Positions 18,327 through 26,027 of a DNA stretch of 64,000 nt are shown in pieces. Source of the stretch: Azospirillum agricola (GTDB lineage: Bacteria > Pseudomonadota > Alphaproteobacteria > Azospirillales > Azospirillaceae). The position numbers were made by a program, and so were the translations under genes. The stretch lies in NCBI RefSeq assembly GCF_017876095.1, contig NZ_JAGINM010000024.1, positions 36,865 through 100,864 on the forward strand, given 5' to 3'. Within the stretch, counting starts at the first letter, position 1, and every line of letters begins with the position of its first letter. The notes below the pieces were generated by a model. It worked only from the letters and a program-made list of their open reading frames with translations. It made no database searches and was not told the origin of the DNA.

Positions 18327-19100
18327 TCAGCTTCCCTCGGCCAGATCGTACATGGCGTCGAGGTCGGCGATCAGCACCTTGTTGCCTTCCTGGAGCGAGA
18401 TGACGCCAGCGGTCTTCAGCTGGGTGAAGGTGCGGCTGACCGTCTCGGTCGTCAGCCCCAGGTAATCGGCGATGTCGGCCCGGCTCATCGGCACGAAGAC
18501 CGGGTTCTCCTTGTGGCCGCGCCGCGCCGCGCGCTGCGACAGCATCAGCAGGAAGGAGCAGATCTTCTCCTTCGCCGTCTTGCGGCCGAGCAGCAGCATC
18601 TGGTCCTGCGCCGCCGCCAGCTCGTTCGACGCCATGGAGAACAGGCGGCGCTGCATCTTGGGGAACTCGTCCATCAGCGCGTCGATCTTCTTGCGCGGGA
18701 AGCGGCAGAGCGACGAGCTGGTGACGGTTTCGGCGGTGTAGGCGTAGCTGTCGTTGACCGCAAGCCCAAGGAAATCCCCGGTGACGAGGAAGCCGGTGAT
18801 CTGGCGGCGCCCGTCGGGCAGCAGCTTGTAGAGCTTCACCGTGCCCGACGTGACGTTGTAGAGCGCGTCGGCGCCGTCCCCCTCGCTGAACAGCGTGTGG
18901 CCGGCGTCGTGGCGCACCGTCTGGAGGATGTCGGCCAGACGGCGCAGCTCCTCGGGGTCCAGCGCGGCGCAGACGGTCAGGCTGCGCACGGGACAGGCCC
19001 CGCAGGGGTTCATTTCCGTCGCGGCGCCCTTGTCCCGGGCGCGGCCCATATCGAACGGTGGCATGGATGCACCCAGCCTCTCATCGTGCATGGAGGTCAT
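18327..19100 (-). CDS. fnrN: FNR-type oxygen-sensing regulator (FnrN/FixK family)
   Basis: About 257 aa, Crp/Fnr family. The N-terminal cluster CGACPVRSLTVC (Cys33, Cys36, Cys44 from ATG 19100) plus a central Cys in SSSLCRFPRKK supplies the four ligands of an oxygen-labile [4Fe-4S] cluster, so it should sense oxygen directly. The cyclic-nucleotide-like barrel spans about 60-165, and the HTH contains TTETVSRTFTQLK, whose E..SR contact set reads FNR boxes (TTGAT-N4-ATCAA). Two such boxes lie upstream of ccoN and ccoG in this window. The start is uncertain (19127 TTG, 19100, 19091 or 19064); none has a strong ribosome site. It lies just past ccoS on the same strand. Confidence 0.9.
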   Translation of the reverse strand: MTSMHDERLGASMPPFDMGRARDKGAATEMNPCGACPVRSLTVCAALDPEELRRLADILQTVRHDAGHTLFSEGDGADALYNVTSGTVKLYKLLPDGRRQITGFLVTGDFLGLAVNDSYAYTAETVTSSSLCRFPRKKIDALMDEFPKMQRRLFSMASNELAAAQDQMLLLGRKTAKEKICSFLLMLSQRAARRGHKENPVFVPMSRADIADYLGLTTETVSRTFTQLKTAGVISLQEGNKVLIADLDAMYDLAEGS

Positions 19101-19172
19101 ATTGGGTGCAATCGTACGGAATCGCAACCTTCGTTCGATCCGGCCCTTCCTTTGCCCATACGGACGAAAGGC

Positions 19173-19352
19173 TTATTGACGCTCGGGCGTGCTCTTGGAC
19201 GTCGGGGCCGCCGCGTCGTCGTCGAACAGGGCACGGTGGGCCGCCCCGTCGAGATCCTCAAACTGGCCGGACTTCAGCGCCCACAGAAACGCCGCCAGAC
19301 CCAGACCGCCCAGGCTGACCGCGATCCCGATCAGATAGAGAAGCTCGTCCAT
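19173..19352 (-). CDS. ccoS: cbb3-type oxidase assembly protein CcoS (FixS)
   Basis: 59 aa: one N-terminal membrane segment (LLYLIGIAVSLGGLGLAAFLWAL) then the family signature SGQFEDLDG and an acidic tail. CcoS is required for haem/copper insertion into the cbb3 oxidase. AAGGA 8 nt upstream supports ATG 19352. Its first 95 nt lie inside the 3' end of ccoI in another frame, so translation is probably coupled. Confidence 0.93.
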   Translation of the reverse strand: MDELLYLIGIAVSLGGLGLAAFLWALKSGQFEDLDGAAHRALFDDDAAAPTSKSTPERQ

Positions 19353-21726
19353 CACCCAAATCCTTGACCACGGCGCCGCGGGCCAGCCGCAGCGCGTTGA
19401 GAATGACGATAAGCGACGACGACGACATCGCCAAGGCCGCCAGGAGGGGAGTCAGCAGGCCGGCCACCGCCAGCGGCACCGCGAACAGATTGTAGACCAG
19501 GGCGATGGCGAAATTCTGGCGCACCAGCCGGCCGGAGCGCCGCGCCACCTCGACCGATTCCACGATCGGCCGCAGCAGCCGGCCCTGGAACACCACGTCG
19601 GCGGCGGTCTGGCTGACGTCCACCGCGGTCGAGGGCGACATCGACACCGCCGCCGCCGCCAGCGCCGGGGCGTCGTTCAGCCCGTCGCCGACCATCAGCA
19701 CGGTGCGGCCCTGCCCGGCCAGCTCGGCCAGGACGGCGGTCTTGTCGGCCGGGGTCTGCTCCGCCCGCCAGTCGGCGATGCCGAGCCGCTCGGCGACCGA
19801 GGCCACCGCGCCGCGCCGGTCGCCCGACAGCAGCCGGATCTCCAGCCCGCGCGCCTTCAGCGCCGCGACCACCGCCGCCGCGTCCGGACGCGGGGCGTCG
19901 AGGAAGACGAAGCGCCGCGGCTCGGCGCCGGGCCGCGCCAGCCACATCTCCGGCCCGGCCCCGTCCTCGGCGTCCAGGGGCGCGCCGGTGAAGCGGCGGC
20001 TGCCCAGCCGCACCTCGCCATCGGCGGTGTCGCAGGCCAGACCGGCGCCAGGGATCTCGCGCACCCCCGCCGCGACCGGCACGCCCGGCACCGCCGCGGC
20101 CAGCGCGCGCGCCAGCGGGTGGCGGCTCGCCCCGGCCAGCGCGGCGGCCAGACGCAACTCCGGCTCGGGGATGCCGTCGAGCTGCGGCACCGGCCGCCCC
20201 TCGGTCAGCGTGCCGGTCTTGTCGAACACCACGGTGTCGACGGTGGCCAGCCGCTCCAGCGCGGTGGCGCTCTTCAGCAGGGTTCCCTGCCGCATCAGCC
20301 GGCCGCTGGCGATCACCTGGACCACCGGCACCGCCAAAGCCAGCGCGCAGGGGCAGGTGATGATCAGCACGGCGACCGCGTTCATCATCGCGACCTGCCA
20401 GGGCGCGTCCATCAGCAGGGTCCAGCCGACGAAGGTGCCGAGCGCCGTCACATGCACCACCGGGGCGTAGTGGCGCGACACCCGGTCGGCGATGGCGACG
20501 TATTTGGCGCGGCCCTGCTCGGCCACCTCCATCAGGCGGACGATCTCGGCCAGCAGCGTGCCCTCGCCGACCGCCGAGACGGTCAGCCGCAGCGGCGCGG
20601 TCAGGTTCAGCATGCCGGCGAAGACCCGGTCGCCGGGCCGCGCGGTGCCGGGCACCGTCTCGCCGGTGATCAGGCCGGTGTCGAGGTCGGAGACGCCCTC
20701 CACCACCTGCCCGTCCACCGGAATGCGCTCGCCGACCGCGACGAGGATGCTGGTGCCGGGCGCCACCTGCTCGGGCGTCACCACGGCGCTGGTGCCGTCG
20801 GCGCGCAGCACGGTGACCGCGTTGGCGCGCAGCCCCAGCAGCTGTTCCCCCGCCGAGCGCGCCCGGCCCCGCGCGCGCTGGTCGAGGTAGCGCCCGATCA
20901 GCAGGAAGAACAGCAGCATCACCGAGCCGTCGAAATAGGCGTGCGGCCCGCTGTTGATCGTCTCGAACAGGCTCATGCCCGTCGTCATGATGACGCCGAT
21001 GGTGATCGGCACGTCCATGTTGGTGCGCCCGCGCCGCAGCGCCGCGAAGGCCGAGCGCGCGAAGGGCCGCAACGCGTAGGCGATGGCCGGCATGCAGATC
21101 AGCGCCGAGATCCAGTGCATCAGGTCGCGGGTGGCGGTGCCCATGCCCTGGCTGTGGCCGGCCCACACCGACACCGACAGCAGCATGACGTTGCCCATGG
21201 CGAAGCCGGCCACCGCCATCGAGCGCAGAAGCTCCTTCTCGGTCTTCTGCTGGGCGGTGCCGAGCCGTTCGGGGTCGAAGGGCACCGCGCGGTAGCCGAG
21301 ACGGCTCACCGTGCCGACCACGGCGTTGGCGTCGGTCTCCTCCGGGTTCCAGCGGACGGTCAGGCGCCGCGTCGTCATGTTCAGCCGCGCCTGCGCCACG
21401 CCGGGCTGACGGCCGAGCGCCGTCTCGATCAGCCAGACGCAGGCCGCGCATTGCAGCCCGTCGATCATCAGATGCAGGCTGCGGCCGCCGTTCTCCGCCT
21501 CGCGCGCGTGCTGGGTGTAGTCGATGGACGGGGCGTCGTCGTCGGGGCGCAGCGGCCGCGCGGCGGGATCGACGCTGCGGCGGTCGTAGTAGCGCTCCAG
21601 CCCGAGCCCGCGCACGAGGTCGTAGGCGGCGGCGCAGCCGGTGCAGCAGAAGGGGCCGGCGCCGTCGGACGCGGTGGTGCCCGCGGCCTCGGCGTGCTCC
21701 TGCCCGCAATGGAGGCAGACGGTCAT
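19258..21726 (-). CDS. ccoI: copper-transporting P1B-type ATPase CcoI (FixI)
   Basis: 822 aa. It exports or delivers Cu across the inner membrane for cbb3 oxidase assembly. In order: N-terminal Cys cluster (CLHCGQE, CCTGCAAAYDL), HMA domain with CAAC metal site (LQCAACVWLIE, about residues 90-100), eight membrane segments, actuator TGE (ITGETVPG), CPC motif (TCPCALALA), phosphorylation DKTGTLTEG and hinge VGDGLNDAPAL. The last 35 or so residues (from LGDGRASLSD) extend past the usual C-terminus because the frame stays open into ccoS. Order is ccoG-ccoH-ccoI-ccoS. Confidence 0.95.
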   Translation of the reverse strand: MTVCLHCGQEHAEAAGTTASDGAGPFCCTGCAAAYDLVRGLGLERYYDRRSVDPAARPLRPDDDAPSIDYTQHAREAENGGRSLHLMIDGLQCAACVWLIETALGRQPGVAQARLNMTTRRLTVRWNPEETDANAVVGTVSRLGYRAVPFDPERLGTAQQKTEKELLRSMAVAGFAMGNVMLLSVSVWAGHSQGMGTATRDLMHWISALICMPAIAYALRPFARSAFAALRRGRTNMDVPITIGVIMTTGMSLFETINSGPHAYFDGSVMLLFFLLIGRYLDQRARGRARSAGEQLLGLRANAVTVLRADGTSAVVTPEQVAPGTSILVAVGERIPVDGQVVEGVSDLDTGLITGETVPGTARPGDRVFAGMLNLTAPLRLTVSAVGEGTLLAEIVRLMEVAEQGRAKYVAIADRVSRHYAPVVHVTALGTFVGWTLLMDAPWQVAMMNAVAVLIITCPCALALAVPVVQVIASGRLMRQGTLLKSATALERLATVDTVVFDKTGTLTEGRPVPQLDGIPEPELRLAAALAGASRHPLARALAAAVPGVPVAAGVREIPGAGLACDTADGEVRLGSRRFTGAPLDAEDGAGPEMWLARPGAEPRRFVFLDAPRPDAAAVVAALKARGLEIRLLSGDRRGAVASVAERLGIADWRAEQTPADKTAVLAELAGQGRTVLMVGDGLNDAPALAAAAVSMSPSTAVDVSQTAADVVFQGRLLRPIVESVEVARRSGRLVRQNFAIALVYNLFAVPLAVAGLLTPLLAALAMSSSSLIVILNALRLARGAVVKDLGDGRASLSDRDRGQPGRSGSGGVSVGAEVRPV

Positions 21727-21803
21727 GTCACATCACCCGGAAAAAACAGCGCCCGGAAAAGCAGCGCCAATAAAATCGCGGAGCGCGGAGATCGGCGGCC
21801 GGG

Positions 21804-22319
21804 TCACTGCACCCAGACGCGCTTCTGGCTCTGGTAGTCGCCGGTCGCGTGCTGGATCACCACCCGCAGATCCCATTGCCCCTCCAGCGCGACCTCGACC
21901 GGCGCCGCGTAGCGGCCCTCGCCCAGATAGGGCAGTTCCATCGTCACGTCATGCCCCTGGCTGGTCGGGCGGATCAGCGCGATGCTGACCTTGGCGTCCT
22001 TCAGCAGGTTGCCGAACTTGTCGTGCAGGGTCAGGGCGACCAGCGCCTTGCGCGGCTCGGTGCTGGTGAACTCGGTGTCGACCTTCCAGCCGCGCTCTTC
22101 CTGGGCGCGGGCACCGGCAATGTCGTCGTTGTAGTTCAGGCCCTTGATGAAGTGGCCCTCGGTCTCCACCCCGGTCCAGGAGGAGAAGGCGAAATGCAGC
22201 ATCACGCCGTTCACCGCGATCACCACCCCGAAGAAGGCGACGAACAGCCAGGGGATGTACCAGCCCGGCTGGCGGGGCATGCGGGTGGGGCGGTTTCCGG
22301 TGGTCGAGGTCATGGTCAT
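21804..22319 (-). CDS. ccoH: FixH family protein (CcoH)
   Basis: 171 aa; one N-terminal membrane anchor (PWLFVAFFGVVIAVNGVMLHFAF) and a periplasmic domain with NYNDDIAGARAQEERGW, the family signature. CcoH helps cbb3 oxidase assembly and is stably associated with the complex in other bacteria. Second gene of ccoGHIS. CGAAGG upstream fits ATG 22319; in-frame starts to 22355 are less likely. Confidence 0.92.
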   Translation of the reverse strand: MTMTSTTGNRPTRMPRQPGWYIPWLFVAFFGVVIAVNGVMLHFAFSSWTGVETEGHFIKGLNYNDDIAGARAQEERGWKVDTEFTSTEPRKALVALTLHDKFGNLLKDAKVSIALIRPTSQGHDVTMELPYLGEGRYAAPVEVALEGQWDLRVVIQHATGDYQSQKRVWVQ

Positions 22320-22362
22320 GCTCGCTTGGGCCTTCGGTGCGCGGGACCGTATCACGAATCGG

Positions 22363-23832
22363 TCAGTTGGTCGGCCCCATGAAGACCGTCCGGTAGGACG
22401 CGGTCTCCCCGTTGGCCGAGGTGAGGGTGAGGGTGAGCGGCTGCGACGGCGCCTGCAAGGCGGTGCGCGGCGCTGTCACGAAAATGCGATAGGTGGCGAC
22501 CATGTCGGGGGCGGCGCTCAGCCGCCGGCTGGCGGCCCGCTCCTCCTGCCCCTCCCCGGCGACGGCGAGGGTGGCGCCGGCCGGCCCCTCCACGGTCAGC
22601 GCGTAGTCGCGCGGGTCGCGGGTCATGTTGGCGATCTTGAAGGTGTAGGCGTTGCGCACCGACCCGTCGGCCAGCGCGACATAAAGCGGCGCGCGGTCGC
22701 GCAGGACGCTGATGTCCAGCCCCGGCTTCAGGGCCAGCCCGACGACGATGGCGCCGCCCACCACCAGCATGCCGAGCGCATAGACGATCACCCGCGGGCG
22801 CAGCAGCCGGTGGGCCGGCGGCGTGTCGCCGGCGGCCAGCGCGCTCTGCCGGGTCTGGGTGTCGAAGGTGACCAGCCCGGTCGGGCGGCCGATCCTCGTC
22901 ATGATCTCGTCGCAGGCGTCGACGCACAGCCCGCAGCCGATGCACTGCATCTGCAACCCGTCGCGGATGTCGATCCCCGCCGGGCAGACCTGGACGCAGT
23001 TGAAGCAGTCGATGCAGTCGCCCAGGCCGGCGGCCTCGCGTTCCTCCCAGCCCTGCGACTTGCGCAGCGGCGCGCGGCCCTCGCCGCGCCACTCCTGGTA
23101 GGTGACGATCAGGCTGTCCTCGTCGATCATCGCCGACTGGAAGCGCGGCCACGGGCACATGTAGGTGCAGACCTGCTCGCGCGCGAAGCCGGCCAGCAGC
23201 CAGGTGGTGCCGGTGAACAGCGCGATGAAGCCGACGGCGGTCGAGGACGCCTCGAAGCGGACCAGCTGGCCGAGCAGCGTCGGCGCGTCGGTGAAGTAGA
23301 AGATCCAGGCGCCGCCGGTGGCCAGCGCGATGCCGAGCCAGATGGCGTTCTTCGCCAGCTTGCGGCCCAGCTTCCGCGCCGTCCATTTGCCCTGGTCGAG
23401 CCGGATGCGCTCGCCGCGCTCCCCCTCCACCAGATGCTCGACCCAGACGAACAGATCGGTCCAGACGGTCTGCGGGCAGGCGTAGCCGCACCACACCCGC
23501 CCGGCCAGCGAGGTCGCCAGGAACAGGGCCAGCGCCGCCAGGATCAGGGCGCCGGTCAGGTAGTAGATCTGCTGCGGCCACAGCTCGATGAAGAACAGGT
23601 AGAAGCGCCGGTGCTCGATGTCGAGCAGCACGGCCTGGTCGGGCGCGCCCGGCCCGCGGTCCCAGCGGATCCAGGGCAGGACGTAGTAGAGCGCCAGCAT
23701 GGCGGCCAGCGCCGCCCATTTGATCCGGCGGAAGCGGCCATGGACGGATTTCGGGTAGACCTTGGACTGCTTGAGAAACAGCGACTGCGCGGTGCGTTTC
23801 TTGACCTTCGGTGTTTCCGTGACCGTGCTCAT
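22363..23832 (-). CDS. ccoG: cytochrome c oxidase accessory ferredoxin CcoG (FixG)
   Basis: 489 aa membrane Fe-S protein. Five membrane segments in the N-terminal half, then two [4Fe-4S] motifs (CIDCFNCVQVCP and CIGCGLCVDACD, about residues 273-320) and a C-terminal Ig-like domain (from about 385). It also holds the CGYACPQTVWTD and CTYMCPWPRFQS segments. In other bacteria CcoG reduces Cu(II) to Cu(I) for delivery to cbb3 oxidase. First gene of ccoGHIS; an FNR-type promoter lies at 23918-23966. Confidence 0.95.
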   Translation of the reverse strand: MSTVTETPKVKKRTAQSLFLKQSKVYPKSVHGRFRRIKWAALAAMLALYYVLPWIRWDRGPGAPDQAVLLDIEHRRFYLFFIELWPQQIYYLTGALILAALALFLATSLAGRVWCGYACPQTVWTDLFVWVEHLVEGERGERIRLDQGKWTARKLGRKLAKNAIWLGIALATGGAWIFYFTDAPTLLGQLVRFEASSTAVGFIALFTGTTWLLAGFAREQVCTYMCPWPRFQSAMIDEDSLIVTYQEWRGEGRAPLRKSQGWEEREAAGLGDCIDCFNCVQVCPAGIDIRDGLQMQCIGCGLCVDACDEIMTRIGRPTGLVTFDTQTRQSALAAGDTPPAHRLLRPRVIVYALGMLVVGGAIVVGLALKPGLDISVLRDRAPLYVALADGSVRNAYTFKIANMTRDPRDYALTVEGPAGATLAVAGEGQEERAASRRLSAAPDMVATYRIFVTAPRTALQAPSQPLTLTLTSANGETASYRTVFMGPTN

Positions 23833-23917
23833 TCCCTCGCCTTCCCGTCGGGTACCTGCGGCGGCCGGTTGGGGGCCGGTTGGGCGCAGACGCCCGCAGC
23901 AACATGGGAGGGGCGCG

Positions 23918-23966
23918 TGGGGCCACTATGGCGGCGGAATGCCGCAGGAGCATTGCGCTGGATCAA
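23918..23966 (-). promoter_or_regulatory. FNR/FixK-type promoter of ccoGHIS
   Basis: On the minus strand TTGAT-CCAG-CGCAA (complement of 23953-23966; first half-site perfect, second with two changes) is followed by a CATAGT -10 (complement of 23925-23930). The box centre lies 34.5 bp from the distal base of the -10, giving about -41.5 relative to a start near 23918. The spacing and -10 are identical to those before ccoN. Confidence 0.7.
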
Positions 23967-24011
23967 GCCGCGCCCCCGGCCCGCGATTCGGTGGCCGGAA
24001 GGAGTGCTCCT

Positions 24012-24097
24012 GACACGGATGAACACGGATGCGGGCTTCGCCCGCCCACGGATGACGGAGGGGCGCCGGCCGGCCGTCATCCGTGTTCATCCGTGTC
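24012..24097. repeat. 20-bp perfect inverted repeat of the GGATGAACAC family
   Basis: GACACGGATGAACACGGATG (24012-24031) is perfectly complementary to the sequence at 24078-24097; loop 46 nt. The unit is built of a repeated decamer (CACGGATGAA). A diverged relative sits at 37727-37820. It lies between ccoP and ccoG. Confidence 0.85.
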
Positions 24098-24132
24098 AAA
24101 AACCCTCTTTTCCCAACAGGATCCGGCCAAAG

Positions 24133-24161
24133 AAAAACGCCGGGGAGTGTCCTCCCCGGCG
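24133..24161 (-). terminator. intrinsic terminator of ccoNOQP
   Basis: Read on the minus strand, CGCCGGGGAG and CTCCCCGGCG (24138-24147 / 24152-24161) form a 10-bp stem with a 4-nt loop, followed by five T (complement of 24133-24137), 32 nt beyond the ccoP stop. Confidence 0.9.
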
Positions 24162-24192
24162 CTTTCACGATCATCCAAAACCCTGGACCGGC

Positions 24193-25083
24193 TTACTTGC
24201 CGCCGCCCAGGTTGTGGACGTAGACGGCCAGCGACTTGATCGTCGCGTCGTCCAGACGCTTCGACCAGGCCGGCATCACGCCGGCGCGGCCGTTGGTGAC
24301 CGTCTCCACCAGCGTGGCCTTGTCGCCGCCGAACAGCCAGTTGGCCTGCTTCAGCGGCGGAGCGCCGACACCGTCGAGACCGGCCGCGACCGAGCCCTGG
24401 GCCTGGTCGCCATGGCACGCCGCGCAATTCTCGTCATAGACGGTTTTGCCCTTGTCGGCCTTGCCGGCGTCGGCCTGCTTCCCGTTCACCGACAGGATGT
24501 AGTCCGTCACCTGATCGATCTGCTCGCGGTTCAGGATGCCGTCCTTGCCGAAGGCGGTCATGCCGGTGCCCGGCACGCCACGGGTGGCGCTGTCGTCCGA
24601 GCGGATGCCGTGCTGGATGGTCTGGTAGATGTCGGCGGTGGTGCCGCCCCACAGCCAGACGTCGTCCGCCAGCGTCGGGAAGCCCTTGGCCCCCTGGCCG
24701 CCGGCGCCGTGGCAGGCCGCGCAGTTCTCGTTGAAGTAGGACCGGCCGCCCGCCATGGCGAAGCTCAGCAGATCCTTGTCCTTCTGGATCTCGTCGACCG
24801 ACTTGGCCGCGATGGCGGTCAGGTACTTGGCCTGGCCGGCCTTGGCGTCGGCCAGCTTGGTGACGAGCTCCTCGCGCTGCGAATAGCCCAGCAGGCCCTT
24901 GGTGTAGGTCTTGCCCAGCGGCCACGCCGGGTAGAGGACGTAATACACCAGCGACCAGGCGATGCAGACGTAGAAGATGTACAGCCACCACTTGGGCAGC
25001 GGGTTGTTCAGCTCGCGAAGCCCGTCCCACTCGTGGCCGGTGGTCTCGACGCCGGACAGTTCGTCCTTGATTTTCTGTGCCAT
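24193..25083 (-). CDS. ccoP: cbb3-type cytochrome c oxidase subunit III, dihaem CcoP (FixP)
   Basis: 296 aa. One membrane anchor near the N-terminus (WWLYIFYVCIAWSLVYYVLY, about residues 32-51) and two periplasmic class I cytochrome c domains, each with a CAACH haem motif (about residues 120 and 218). It feeds electrons to CcoO/CcoN. The N-terminal segment HEWDGLRELNNPLPKWW is the family signature. Starts 3 nt after the ccoQ stop; last gene of ccoNOQP, with terminator at 24133-24161. Confidence 0.97.
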   Translation of the reverse strand: MAQKIKDELSGVETTGHEWDGLRELNNPLPKWWLYIFYVCIAWSLVYYVLYPAWPLGKTYTKGLLGYSQREELVTKLADAKAGQAKYLTAIAAKSVDEIQKDKDLLSFAMAGGRSYFNENCAACHGAGGQGAKGFPTLADDVWLWGGTTADIYQTIQHGIRSDDSATRGVPGTGMTAFGKDGILNREQIDQVTDYILSVNGKQADAGKADKGKTVYDENCAACHGDQAQGSVAAGLDGVGAPPLKQANWLFGGDKATLVETVTNGRAGVMPAWSKRLDDATIKSLAVYVHNLGGGK

Positions 25084-25086
25084 GGC

Positions 25087-25248
25087 CTAAAACTCCTGAC
25101 CATCATCCTTGAGCGGGATCCGGGAGGCGTCGTCGAAGGAGCGGCGGTTGCCGGGCCACATGGCGTAAACCAGGATGCCCGTCAGCAGCAGCATCAACCA
25201 CACCGTCCAGAACGACCGAAGCATCACCGTGATTGAATCCAAGTCCAT
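25087..25248 (-). CDS. ccoQ: cbb3-type oxidase subunit IV CcoQ (FixQ)
   Basis: 53 aa: one membrane segment (TVWLMLLLTGILVYAMWP) followed by GNRRSFDDASRIPLKDD, the usual CcoQ tail. It stabilises the cbb3 complex. GGGGAGGAA directly upstream is a strong ribosome site. It lies 15 nt after ccoO and 3 nt before ccoP; the position in the operon confirms the call. Confidence 0.93.
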   Translation of the reverse strand: MDLDSITVMLRSFWTVWLMLLLTGILVYAMWPGNRRSFDDASRIPLKDDGQEF

Positions 25249-25263
25249 GGATTCCTCCCCCGA

Positions 25264-26004
25264 TTACTGCTGGAGCTGCTTCGGCGACTGGTACTTGGTG
25301 AAGTCCACCAGGGTGCCCAGCACCTGCAGGTAGGCCACGAGAGCGTCCATTTCGGTGACGGTCTTGTTGCCGGTGAAGTTCGCCACGACGGCCTTCGGGT
25401 AGCGCTTGGCCAGGCCCGCCGTGTCGGCGTCCGGGTTCTTCTGCGCCTCGAGGTCGGCCTTGGCGTTGGCGATCTGCTCGTCCGTGTAGGGGACGCCGAC
25501 GATCCGCAGCGTCTTCAGGACGTCGCCGATGTCGGTGTACTGCAGCGGACGCTCCTTCATCCAGGCGTAGCCCGGCATGATGGATTCCGGCACGACGGCG
25601 CGCGGATCGACCAGATGGGCGACCTGCCAGTCGTTGGAGTACTTGCCGCCGACGCGGGCCAGATCCGGGCCGGTGCGCTTGGAGCCCCACTGGAACGGGT
25701 GGTCGTACATCGACTCCGCCGCCAGCGAGTAGTGGCCATAGCGCTCGACCTCGTCGCGGAACGGACGGATCTGCTGGCTGTGGCAGTTGTAGCAGCCTTC
25801 ACGGATATAGATCGACTGGCCGGCCACCTCGAGCGGCGAATAGGGACGCACCCCATCCACCTTCTCGATGGTCGATTCGATCGTGAACAGCGGGACGATC
25901 TGCACCAGACCGCCGATCGAGATGGTGATCAGCGTCAACACGATGAGCAGAAGCGTGTTCCGCTCGATCAGGTCGTGGCTGAAGCCCTTTTTTTCCTGAG
26001 CCAT
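25264..26004 (-). CDS. ccoO: cbb3-type cytochrome c oxidase subunit II, monohaem CcoO (FixO)
   Basis: 246 aa: N-terminal membrane anchor (about residues 15-37, LLLIVLTLITISIGGLVQIV) and one cytochrome c domain with CYNCH haem site (about 73-77) and distal Met in PGYAWM. YIREGCYNCHSQQIRPFRDE is diagnostic. Second gene of the operon, 23 nt after ccoN. Confidence 0.97.
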   Translation of the reverse strand: MAQEKKGFSHDLIERNTLLLIVLTLITISIGGLVQIVPLFTIESTIEKVDGVRPYSPLEVAGQSIYIREGCYNCHSQQIRPFRDEVERYGHYSLAAESMYDHPFQWGSKRTGPDLARVGGKYSNDWQVAHLVDPRAVVPESIMPGYAWMKERPLQYTDIGDVLKTLRIVGVPYTDEQIANAKADLEAQKNPDADTAGLAKRYPKAVVANFTGNKTVTEMDALVAYLQVLGTLVDFTKYQSPKQLQQ

Positions 26005-26027
26005 TTCTCTCGCATCCTTCCTGGGCT

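Larger units (their letters stand above)
23833..24192. other. ccoG upstream region and ccoP 3' region
   Basis: About 360 bp. From the ccoG side it holds the FNR-type promoter (23918-23966), the inverted repeat 24012-24097 and the ccoP terminator (24133-24161). All three are annotated separately. No gene is seen. Confidence 0.7.

Noticed and set aside
19101..19172. Possible FNR box or operator upstream of fnrN (TGCGAT...ATTGCA)
   Set aside because: One mismatch in six-base arms and a non-FNR spacing; too weak to claim.
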